Assembly (NCBI GenBank): GCA_937926415.1
Contig: CALBAF010000556.1
Coordinates: 1-6,425 of the forward strand
Direction of reading: 5' to 3'
DNA: 6,425 nt
DNA from: an uncultured Actinomyces sp.
Lineage (GTDB): Bacteria > Actinomycetota > Actinomycetes > Actinomycetales > Actinomycetaceae
The notes under the pieces were generated by a model. It saw nothing but the letters and a program-made list of their open reading frames with translations, was not told where the DNA came from and searched no databases. The translations under genes and the position numbers were made by a program. Positions 1 to 5,839 of the stretch are shown here, piece after piece. The first letter of the stretch is position 1, and each line of letters starts with the position of its first letter.

Positions 1-1734
1 TCGGGTGTGCCCTCGGTGTCCGCCAGGACGTAGGCGCCGCGCGCCAGGTCCTCGGTGGTGGCCAGGCCGGTGCCTTCACCGCGAGCGGGGTTGGGAAGGT
101 TCTGGCGCGACAGGATGATGGCAGCCGGGTGGGACTGCTCGAGGATCGCCTTCCAAGACGCGGCCGTCTCGGCGGCGTCGGCGGGACGCACGACAGCGAA
201 GTTCGGGATCGCGCGGTAGGAGGCCAGGTGCTCGATCGGCTGGGGGGTGGGTCGGGCCGTCCTCGCCCACGCCGATGGAGTCGTGGGTCCACACGTAGAT
301 GACGGGCAGATCCATGAGGGCTGCGAGGCGCACGGCGCCGCGCATGAAGTCGGAGAACACGAAGAACGTGCCACCGTATGCGCGGGTGAAGCCGTCGGCG
401 GCGATGCCGTTGAGGGCAGCGCCCATCGCGAACTCGCGCACGCCGAAGTGCAGGTTACGGCCGAACTCGTCGCCGCTGAAGGATGAGGAGGAGCGGTGCG
501 CGGGCAGGAACGAAGGCTCGCCCTTCAGGAAGGTGTTGTTGGAGCCGGCGAGGTCGGCGGAGCCACCCCACAGCTCGGGCAGCACGGGGGCGATCGCGTT
601 GAGGACCTGGCCGGAGGCGGCGCGGGTTGCGATGGCCTTACCCTCTTCGAAGGTGGGCAGCGAGGCTTCCCAGCCCTCGGGCAGGCGGCCTTCGAGGAGA
701 CGCTCAAGGAGGGCGGCCTGCTCGGGGTGAGCGGCCTTCCATGCCTCGAAGCGAGCGTCCCAGTCCTTGCGGTACTCCGCGGCGCGGGCAGCGGCGCGGG
801 CGCGGACCTCGTCCACGATCGCGGCGTCGGCGTCGAACATCTTCTCGGGATCGGCGCCCAGGGCTTCCTTCAGGCCCTTGAGGGCCTCGGAGCCGAGCTT
901 GGAGCCGTGGATGCCGCCGGTGTTCTGCTTGCCGGGGGTCGGCCAGCCGATGATGGTGCGCAGCGCGATGAGCGAGGGCTTCTTCGTCTCGGCCTTGGCG
1001 GCGTCGAGGGCGTCGTTCAGGGCGGCGGTGTTCTCCTCGTAGGAGCCGTCCTCGCCGAGCCAGTCGACGCGCTGGACGTGCCAGCCGTAGGCCTCGTAGC
1101 GGGCCAGGACGTCTTCGTTGAAGGCGATCGAGGTGTCGTCCTCGATGGAGATGTGGTTGTCGTCCCAGATGACGGTGATGTTGCCGAGCTCCTGGGTGCC
1201 GGCGAGGGAGGAGGCCTCGGCGGAGACGCCCTCTTCGAAGCAGCCGTCGCCGGCGATGACGTAGACGTTGTGGTCGAAGACGGACTCGCCGAGGGGGGTC
1301 TCGGGATCGAGGAGGCCGTGGACGCGGCGGGCGTTCATGGCGAAGCCAACGGCGGAGGCGATACCGGTGCCCAGGGGGCCGGTGGTGATCTCGACGCCCT
1401 TGGTGTGGCCGTACTCGGGGTGGCCGGGGGTCAGGGAGCCGGCGGTGCGCAGCTTCTTGATGTCGTCGAGTTCGAGACCGAAGCCGGACAGGTAGAGCTG
1501 GACGTACTGGGTCAGCGACGAGTGGCCAGCCGAGAGGATGAAGCGGTCGCGGCCGATCCAGCGCGGATCCGCCGGGTCGACGTTCATGACCTTGTTGTAG
1601 AGGAGGTAGGCGGCGGGGGCGAGCGAGATGGCGGTACCGGGGTGGCCCGATCCGGCCTGCTCGACGGCGTCGGCGGCGAGGAGCTTAGCGGTCTTGACCG
1701 CTTCGTCATCGATGTGATCCCAGTGAAGTGACAC
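1..1734 (-). CDS. tkt: Transketolase, 3' end beyond the window, interrupted by a frameshift at 242-247
   Basis: Thiamine-diphosphate enzyme of the cytosolic pentose phosphate pathway that moves two-carbon ketol units between sugar phosphates. Numbering from the GTG at 1734, the N-terminal cofactor domain shows SGHPG (His31), SAGH (His71), PGHPE (His105), the ThDP/Mg motif GDGCFEEG (Asp163) through WDDN (Asn193), and IHG (His276). The second domain shows GSADL, GVREF (catalytic-type Glu434) and THDSIGVGEDGPTH (His484, Asp492, His496). These match yeast residues His30, 69, 103, 263, Glu418, His469, Asp477 and His481. The frame breaks right after His496. Read literally, the protein runs into unrelated Arg/Pro-rich sequence and stops at 76-78 (552 aa). 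In the shifted frame, 242 down to 1 is fully open and reads QPIEHLASYRAIPNF, then VVRPADAAET and ILSRQNLPNPARGEG, clearly transketolase. The GTG start has a GGAG 6 nt upstream and gives the usual N-terminus (MSLHWDHIDDEAV). An upstream in-frame ATG at 1842 would add 36 atypical residues. GPLGTG replaces the common GPLGQG at 119-124. Confidence 0.95.
242..247 (-). other. Frameshift site in tkt: run of six C on the coding strand
   Basis: On the coding strand the reading is GGC CCG ACC CAC, then CCC CCA GCC GAT. The expected family motif is GPTHQP(I/V)E. The CAG CCG ATC GAG codons that supply it are present but in the +1 frame, starting at base 242. Removing one C restores the frame with an extra Pro (HPQP); removing four C restores the canonical HQP exactly. 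The break lies in a homopolymer, which makes a sequencing or assembly error the simplest explanation. A real mutation or slippage site is possible. Confidence 0.85.
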
Positions 1735-1740
1735 GTTGGT

Positions 1741-1744
1741 CTCC
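1741..1744 (-). promoter_or_regulatory. Ribosome binding site of tkt
   Basis: GGAG on the minus strand lies 6 nt before the GTG at 1734. It is the main reason for choosing this GTG over the upstream in-frame ATG codons at 1842, 1833 and 1812, none of which gives a transketolase-like N-terminus. Confidence 0.7.
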
Positions 1745-1753
1745 AGTGGTTGG

Positions 1754-1769
1754 GCCCCAGCATTGGGGC
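1754..1769 (-). promoter_or_regulatory. Perfect hairpin in the presumed tkt 5' leader
   Basis: GCCCCA and TGGGGC form a perfect 6-bp, mostly G:C stem with a 4-nt loop (ATGC on the tkt strand). It ends 9 nt before the GGAG and about 20 nt before the GTG start. If transcription starts near 1783-1785 it would sit in the leader RNA of tkt. No U-run follows, so it does not look like an intrinsic terminator. It could affect translation initiation or mRNA stability; the function is inferred only from position. Confidence 0.4.
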
Positions 1770-1790
1770 GGAAATGGTTTACCGCGTCAC

Positions 1791-1796
1791 AGTCTA
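1791..1796 (-). promoter_or_regulatory. Candidate -10 element for tkt
   Basis: TAGACT on the minus strand fits the actinobacterial TANNNT -10 pattern and is the only such hexamer I found on this strand of the intergenic region. It predicts transcription from about 1783-1785 and a leader of about 50 nt that includes the hairpin and the GGAG. I see no convincing -35 at 16-18 bp spacing. Confidence 0.35.
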
Positions 1797-1802
1797 GCGA
1801 AA

Positions 1803-1833
1803 ATGTGCGCATGCCGATAGCGCTCACGCACAT
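1803..1833. repeat. Spaced inverted repeat between the divergent tkt and xerD genes
   Basis: ATGTGCG (1803-1809) and CGCACAT (1827-1833) are perfect 7-bp inverted arms separated by 17 bp. Smaller palindromes nest around them: TGCGCA (1806-1811), AGCGCT (1819-1824) and ACATATGT (1830-1837). The element lies upstream of the tkt -10 candidate and upstream of the xerD -10 candidate, where a regulator could act on either or both promoters. No known operator consensus is recognised; it could also be chance. Confidence 0.35.
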
Positions 1834-1849
1834 ATGTTGCATAGTCGCT

Positions 1850-1855
1850 TACCCT
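1850..1855 (+). promoter_or_regulatory. Candidate leaderless promoter -10 of xerD
   Basis: TACCCT matches TANNNT and ends 6 nt before the xerD ATG, so transcription would begin at or next to the A of the start codon. No Shine-Dalgarno-like sequence precedes this ATG, which fits a leaderless mRNA, a common class in actinobacteria. No clear -35 is visible. Confidence 0.45.
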
Positions 1856-1861
1856 GTCACC

Positions 1862-2809
1862 ATGACATCCCTCGAAGCTCTCGTCCGCGACTGGGTGGAC
1901 TATCTGCGCGTCGAAAAAGGGGCGTCTGCGCATACAGTTTCGAACTATCGCCGCGACGTCACCCGCTACGCGTTTGACATGAAGAGCCGAGGCAAGGTCA
2001 ACGTCGAAGACGTGAGTGCGTCGGACATCGAGGATTACACGCTGCGCTTGGCATCTGGGCAGGTCACGGGAACTGAGGCGGCAGCCTCGTCGGTGGCGCG
2101 CGCGTCAGCGGCTATCCGAGGGCTCCACAAGTACGCGCTGACCGAGGGGGCGGTCGGAACTGATGCTGCTGCGCAGTTGCATTCCCCGCGTCAGGGGCGC
2201 CACCTCCCCAAGGCCCTGTCCGTCGACGAGGTGGGGCGACTCCTGGACGCCGCCCACGCCGACGATTCACCTATCGGCCTGCGCGACGCCGCCCTCCTCG
2301 AGCTCCTCTACGCGACGGGAGCGCGCGTCTCCGAAGCCGTGTCGCTCAGCGCCGACGATCTCGATCTCGACGGTGACGTGCCGGTCGTGCGCCTGTTCGG
2401 CAAGGGACGCAAGGAACGGATTGTGCCTGTCGGGTCCTACGCAGTCGACGCGCTGGACGCGTATCGCGTGCGCGCTCGTCCCGCCCTGGCAGCACGAGGC
2501 CGGGGCTCCACCGCGTTCTTCCTGAACTCTCGGGGAGGCGCGCTGTCGCGGCAGAGTGCGTGGACCGCGATCCGGCGCGCGGCGGAAGCTGCCGAGCTGG
2601 GGGAGCGCGTGTCCCCGCATACGCTGCGGCACTCCTTCGCGACGCACCTACTCGAAGGAGGTGCCTCAGTCCGAGAGGTGCAGGAGCTTCTTGGGCACGC
2701 GTCGGTCGCGACGACGCAGATCTACACCCAGGTGACTGCTGCCGCGCTGCGCGAAGTCTTTACGCTCTCGCACCCTCGGGCGCGTGGCACCGACGCATCC
2801 GCGCGGTGA
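1862..2809 (+). CDS. xerD: Site-specific tyrosine recombinase XerD
   Basis: A 315-aa tyrosine recombinase expected to act with XerC at the chromosomal dif site to resolve chromosome dimers near division. The N-terminal SAM-like core-binding domain covers about residues 1-95 (YLRVEKGASAHTVSNYRRDV), and the catalytic domain about 115-300. All six catalytic residues are visible: Arg155 in YATGARVSE, Lys181 in GKGRKER, His253 and Arg256 in HTLRHSFATHLL, His279 in LLGHAS, and the nucleophile Tyr288 in IYTQV. The spacing matches E. coli XerD (Arg148, Lys172, His244, Arg247, His270, Tyr279), and the length is close to its 298 aa. The ATG at 1862 opens with the typical LVRDWVDYLRVEKG helix. Upstream in-frame starts, such as the ATG at 1811, add residues unlike the family. 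XerC is the main alternative. I prefer XerD because of its place upstream of parA-scpA-scpB; nothing suggests a phage or integron integrase. Confidence 0.93.
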   Translation: MTSLEALVRDWVDYLRVEKGASAHTVSNYRRDVTRYAFDMKSRGKVNVEDVSASDIEDYTLRLASGQVTGTEAAASSVARASAAIRGLHKYALTEGAVGTDAAAQLHSPRQGRHLPKALSVDEVGRLLDAAHADDSPIGLRDAALLELLYATGARVSEAVSLSADDLDLDGDVPVVRLFGKGRKERIVPVGSYAVDALDAYRVRARPALAARGRGSTAFFLNSRGGALSRQSAWTAIRRAAEAAELGERVSPHTLRHSFATHLLEGGASVREVQELLGHASVATTQIYTQVTAAALREVFTLSHPRARGTDASAR

Positions 2810-2814
2810 TGAAT

Positions 2815-2820
2815 TAGGAT
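2815..2820 (+). promoter_or_regulatory. Candidate -10 (or Shine-Dalgarno) immediately before parA
   Basis: TAGGAT matches TANNNT and ends exactly 6 nt before the parA GTG, the same geometry as at xerD. It could drive a leaderless parA transcript. The AGGA inside it (2816-2819) also lies 7 nt from the GTG and could serve as a ribosome binding site on an xerD-parA transcript. The sequence cannot separate the two roles. Any -35 would fall inside the xerD 3' end, and none is obvious. Confidence 0.4.
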
Positions 2821-2826
2821 GGGAAC

Positions 2827-3690
2827 GTGACCACGAACTCGCACCCTACGCTGACGCCCGACCTGAACGAAGAGCCGGTCGATTTCCCCGTGCCCGCGCC
2901 GCTGTCGGGGCATGGTCCCGCCCGCGTGATCGCCATGTGCAATCAGAAGGGCGGCGTCGGTAAGACGACGACCACAATCAACCTGGGTGCCGCGTTGGCT
3001 GAGTACGGTCGACGCGTCCTGATCGTGGACTTCGACCCCCAGGGTGCCGCTTCCGTCGGACTGGGCATCAACGCCCTCGACATGGAACAGACGATTTACA
3101 CGCTGCTCATGAACCCGAAGGCTGACGTTAAGGCGACGATCTGCCACACCTCGACCGAGAATCTCGACATTATTCCGGCGAACATCGACCTGTCCGCCGC
3201 CGAAGTCCAGCTCGTCAACGAGGTTGCCCGTGAGAGCGCCCTGGCCCGCGTGCTGCGCCACGTGGAATCCGATTATGACGTGGTCCTCATCGACTGCCAG
3301 CCGTCCCTCGGCCTGCTTGCTGTCAACGCCCTGACCGCCGCTCACGGTGTTATCGTCCCGGTCGAGGCCGAGTTCTTCGCCCTGCGTGGCGTCGCCCTCC
3401 TCGTCGAGACGATCGAGACGGTGCGCGATCGGATCAACCCGCGCCTCAAGATCGACGGTATCGTCGCGACGATGGTCGATTCGCGCACCCTGCATTCGCG
3501 CGAGGTCCTGCAGCGTCTGCACGAGGCCTTCGGCGATCTCGTGTTCGATACCCGTATCGGGCGCACGATTAAGTTCCCGGATGCCTCCGTGGCCACCGAG
3601 CCGATTATTTCCTACGCCCCCAACCACGCGGGCGCGCACGCGTACCGCCGACTCGCGCGGGAAGTCATCGCCCGTGGCGACGCGGCCTGA
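2827..3690 (+). CDS. parA: ParA/Soj-family ATPase, not paired with parB
   Basis: A 287-aa ParA/MinD-superfamily ATPase. After a poorly conserved, Pro-rich leader of about 30 residues comes the deviant Walker A KGGVGKTT (41-48), with signature Lys41 and P-loop Lys46. Next are the Walker A' strand VLIVDFDPQG (64-73, Asp68 and Asp70) and Walker B DVVLIDCQPS (151-160, Asp156). The C-terminal IGRTIKFPDASVATEPI segment is typical of Soj-like proteins. Such enzymes dimerise on ATP, bind DNA non-specifically and position cargo. No ParB gene or parS-like site is present. The position before scpA-scpB-rluB matches the M. tuberculosis Rv1708 locus, so this is probably the second chromosomal ParA-like protein rather than the oriC-linked parAB partner. 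The GTG start lies 17 bp after the xerD stop. The exact cellular role is not established by sequence. Confidence 0.93.
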   Translation: MTTNSHPTLTPDLNEEPVDFPVPAPLSGHGPARVIAMCNQKGGVGKTTTTINLGAALAEYGRRVLIVDFDPQGAASVGLGINALDMEQTIYTLLMNPKADVKATICHTSTENLDIIPANIDLSAAEVQLVNEVARESALARVLRHVESDYDVVLIDCQPSLGLLAVNALTAAHGVIVPVEAEFFALRGVALLVETIETVRDRINPRLKIDGIVATMVDSRTLHSREVLQRLHEAFGDLVFDTRIGRTIKFPDASVATEPIISYAPNHAGAHAYRRLAREVIARGDAA

Positions 3691-4546
3691 CAGCCTCGAG
3701 GTTCAGGGGGAGTTTGACCTTTTCGCGGTCTCGCTCCCGGTCTTCGAAGGCCCCTTCGACCTTCTTCTGTCGCTGATCGCTCGCAAGAAGCTCGATATCA
3801 CCGAGGTCGCGCTCGCCCAGGTTACCGATGAGTTCATCGCCTTCATGAAGGCTTCTCCGGATCTGTCGCGCACGACGGAGTTCCTGGTCGTCGCGGCGAC
3901 GCTACTCGACATGAAGGCCGCGCATTTGCTGCCCAGCGTCGACGAGGAGGACAACGCATCCGAGGCAGACCTCGAGGCCCGCGATCTCCTCTTTTCCCGG
4001 CTCCTTCAGTACCGGGCCTTTAAGGAAGCCGCGAAACATATTGACGAGCGCATGGGGGAGTTCGGCTCCTACATCGCCAGGGACGTGCCCCTCGAGCCGC
4101 ATTTCGCCACGCTCCTGCCTGAGCTGCGGTGGCTGACGACCCCCGAGGATCTCGCCCGGCTGGCCGCGGACGCACTCTCCGCGGCGACGCCGACCGTTCA
4201 GGTCACCCACCTGCACGATGCCGTCGTTCCCGTGCGCGAGCAGGCCCTCGTTGTCTCGGCGATGCTGGCCGATGCGGGGTGCATGACCTTCCACGACCTC
4301 GTCGAGGACGCGCCGACGCGCGCGGTCGTCGTCTCGCGTTTCCTCGCGCTCCTCGAGCTCTACCGGCGTGGCGCGGTCGAGTTCGAGCAGGACGACGCGC
4401 TCGGAACGCTGTCGATCACGTGGATGGGCGGTGACGGCAGCGTCGATATCGACGTGGATGACTACACGGGTGCCGATGAAGAGGACTCATCCCTCAGTGA
4501 TGATCCGATGAATAGCGAAGGAGAAGGCGTCGATGACCGGCAATGA
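3674..4546 (+). CDS. scpA: Segregation and condensation protein A (kleisin of SMC complex)
   Basis: A 290-aa kleisin that bridges SMC heads and, with ScpB, forms bacterial condensin on the nucleoid. The N-terminal signature FEGPFDLLLSLIARKKLDI (24-42), followed by the helix ending TEFLVVAATLLDMKAAHLLP, is diagnostic of the ScpA SMC-neck-binding region. A middle linker contains LLQYRAFKEAA (110-120). The C-terminal winged-helix region is about 190-250 (VSAMLADAG, TRAVVVSRFLALLEL). The last 37 or so residues form an acidic low-complexity tail of Asp/Glu/Ser/Gly. The GTG at 3674 is the only plausible start before the conserved region; GGGAAG lies about 9 nt upstream, and the gene overlaps the parA end by 17 nt. 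The same frame is open further upstream, but that translates to Arg/Ser-rich nonsense inside parA. Confidence 0.93.
   Translation: MATRPDSLEVQGEFDLFAVSLPVFEGPFDLLLSLIARKKLDITEVALAQVTDEFIAFMKASPDLSRTTEFLVVAATLLDMKAAHLLPSVDEEDNASEADLEARDLLFSRLLQYRAFKEAAKHIDERMGEFGSYIARDVPLEPHFATLLPELRWLTTPEDLARLAADALSAATPTVQVTHLHDAVVPVREQALVVSAMLADAGCMTFHDLVEDAPTRAVVVSRFLALLELYRRGAVEFEQDDALGTLSITWMGGDGSVDIDVDDYTGADEEDSSLSDDPMNSEGEGVDDRQ
4518..4523 (+). promoter_or_regulatory. Ribosome binding site of scpB inside scpA
   Basis: AAGGAG lies 9 nt before the scpB ATG, within the codons of the acidic ScpA tail. It supports the ATG at 4533 and local re-initiation from ribosomes finishing scpA. Confidence 0.65.
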
Positions 4547-5093
4547 CCTGCGTGCTCCGATCGAGGCGATCCTCATGATCGTCTCTGAGCCGGTTGCCGC
4601 ATCGGACCTCGCGGACGTCCTCGACGCGAGCATTGATGCCGTGGAAGAGCAGCTGCGCGCCCTCGCTGCCGAGTACCTGGGGGACGAAACACACGCGCCC
4701 CGAGGATTCGAGCTTCGCGAGGTGGCCGGCGGCTGGCGCATCTACTCGGCGCGCGCCTACGCGGATATCGTGGGGCGCTTCGTCGTCGGCTCCTCCCACG
4801 CACGCCTGTCGCAGGCAGCGCTTGAGACGCTGGCAGTCATTGCCTATCGCCAGCCCATTTCCAGGGCGCGAATCTGCCGTATTCGCGGGGTTAACGTGGA
4901 CGGCGTCGTGCGCACGCTGCTCGCCCGAGGCCTCGTGGAAGAGACGGGACTGACACCCTCGGGGGCGCGCCTGTACGGGACGACCGGGGAATTTCTTGAG
5001 AAAATGGGACTAACGAGCCTGTCGGAGCTGGTACCGTTGGCACCCTACCTGCCAGACGCCGACGCGCTGGATGAATTGGAGGAAGAACTATGA
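4533..5093 (+). CDS. scpB: Segregation and condensation protein B
   Basis: A 186-aa protein, within the normal ScpB range, that dimerises and binds the central part of ScpA in the SMC-ScpAB condensin. It has two winged-helix domains: residues about 5-85 (IEAILMIVSEPVAASDLADVL, then GGWRIYSARAYADIV) and about 90-165. The second carries the best family signature: LSQAALETLAVIAYRQPIS (92-110), IRGVNVDGVVRTLLARGLV (118-135) and GARLYGTTGEFLEKMGL (144-160). The C-terminus is acidic. It overlaps scpA by 14 nt, consistent with coupled production of the two partners. Confidence 0.95.
   Translation: MTGNDLRAPIEAILMIVSEPVAASDLADVLDASIDAVEEQLRALAAEYLGDETHAPRGFELREVAGGWRIYSARAYADIVGRFVVGSSHARLSQAALETLAVIAYRQPISRARICRIRGVNVDGVVRTLLARGLVEETGLTPSGARLYGTTGEFLEKMGLTSLSELVPLAPYLPDADALDELEEEL
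5078..5082 (+). promoter_or_regulatory. Ribosome binding site of rluB inside scpB
   Basis: GGAGG is the strongest Shine-Dalgarno match in the window. It lies 7 nt before the ATG at 5090, inside the last scpB codons. It fixes the rluB start at the ATGA overlap. Confidence 0.75.
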
Positions 5094-5839
5094 GGGCTAA
5101 CCCCTACACCGAGGGTGGAGTGCGCCTGCAGAAGGTGCTCGCTCAGGCTGGCGTCGCATCCAGGCGTGCGTCCGAACAGATGATCGCCGACGGCCGCGTG
5201 AGCGTCGACGGAACCGTCGTGCGCAACCAGGGCGTGCGCGTGGACCCCGCGAAGCAAGTCATCCACGTCGACGGCGAACGGCTCATCCTCGACGAGACCA
5301 AGCACATCGTCCTGGCCGTCAACAAGCCGATCGGAACCGTCTCCACGATGAGCGACCCCGAGGGGCGCCCGACGGTCGCCGATCTGATCGCCGACTACCC
5401 TGAGCGCCTGTACCACGTGGGCCGCCTCGATATCGATACGTCCGGTCTGCTGCTGCTGACCAACGACGGCGAACTGGCCAACCGCCTGACCCACCCCAAG
5501 TACGAGATTCGCAAGACGTATGTTGCGCGCCTGCACGGTGAGGTCAAGCCCGGCGTCAAGCGCACCCTCATGAACGGTATCGAGCTGGAGGACGGCCCCA
5601 TCAAGGTAGATTCCTTCCGCATCGTCGACACCTACGGCGACATCACGACCGTCGAAATCGTCGTGCACGAGGGCCGTAACCGCCTCGTGCGTCGCATGAT
5701 GGAGGCCGTCGGCTACCCGGTGCGCGAACTTGTTCGCACCGGTTTTGGCCCCATCTCGCTCGACCACCTCAAACAGGGCACGACCCGCCGCGTGAAGGGC
5801 AACGCCCTGAGCGCGCTGTACGGAGCCGTCGGCCTGTGA
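5090..5839 (+). CDS. rluB: Ribosomal large subunit pseudouridine synthase B-like (RsuA/RluB family)
   Basis: A 249-aa pseudouridine synthase expected to isomerise a uridine in 23S rRNA. An N-terminal S4 RNA-binding domain (11-57, VRLQKVLAQAGVASRRASEQ) is followed by the catalytic domain. That domain holds NKPIGTVST (79-87) and the active-site motif GRLDIDTSGLLLLTNDGEL, with catalytic Asp114, close to Asp110 of E. coli RluB. THPKYEIRKTY (134-144) and EGRNRLVRRM (194-203) complete the family pattern. The last motif usually has Gln where Leu199 stands. The ATGA overlap with scpB and the strong ribosome binding site argue for translational coupling. The family is certain. The RluB assignment rather than RluE/RluF/RsuA rests on the scpAB neighbourhood, where the gene is usually rluB (M. 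tuberculosis Rv1711). Confidence 0.92.
   Translation: MRANPYTEGGVRLQKVLAQAGVASRRASEQMIADGRVSVDGTVVRNQGVRVDPAKQVIHVDGERLILDETKHIVLAVNKPIGTVSTMSDPEGRPTVADLIADYPERLYHVGRLDIDTSGLLLLTNDGELANRLTHPKYEIRKTYVARLHGEVKPGVKRTLMNGIELEDGPIKVDSFRIVDTYGDITTVEIVVHEGRNRLVRRMMEAVGYPVRELVRTGFGPISLDHLKQGTTRRVKGNALSALYGAVGL

Noticed and set aside
496..1731. A 411-codon open frame on the plus strand opposite tkt
   Set aside because: It is the GC-rich antisense shadow of transketolase: Gly/Val/Ala/Asp-rich, with no recognisable domain, while the minus strand carries all the catalytic motifs.
1754..1769. Hairpin as an intrinsic terminator
   Set aside because: No T-run follows on either strand, and it lies between two divergent gene starts where a terminator is not expected.
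1736..1861. In-frame upstream starts for xerD (ATG at 1736 and 1811)
   Set aside because: The added residues do not resemble XerD N-termini and would read through the divergent promoter region; the ATG at 1862 gives the standard start.
1735..1861. parS or dif site in the xerD upstream region
   Set aside because: No match to the TGTTTCACGTGAAACA-type parS sequence or to a dif-like 28-bp arrangement was seen. The palindromes present are different.
1862..2809. xerD as a phage or genomic-island integrase
   Set aside because: There is no adjacent tRNA, excisionase, attachment repeats or phage genes, and the neighbourhood is a conserved housekeeping block.
2722..3639. A 305-codon open frame on the minus strand opposite parA
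   Set aside because: Its composition is biased (Arg, Gly, Asp, His) and it has no domain. The plus strand encodes a full ParA with correct Walker motifs.
3347..3673. Upstream open extension of the scpA frame inside parA
   Set aside because: The translation is Arg/Ser/Pro-rich and unlike kleisins, and it lies wholly in the parA coding region. ScpA homology begins only after the GTG at 3674.
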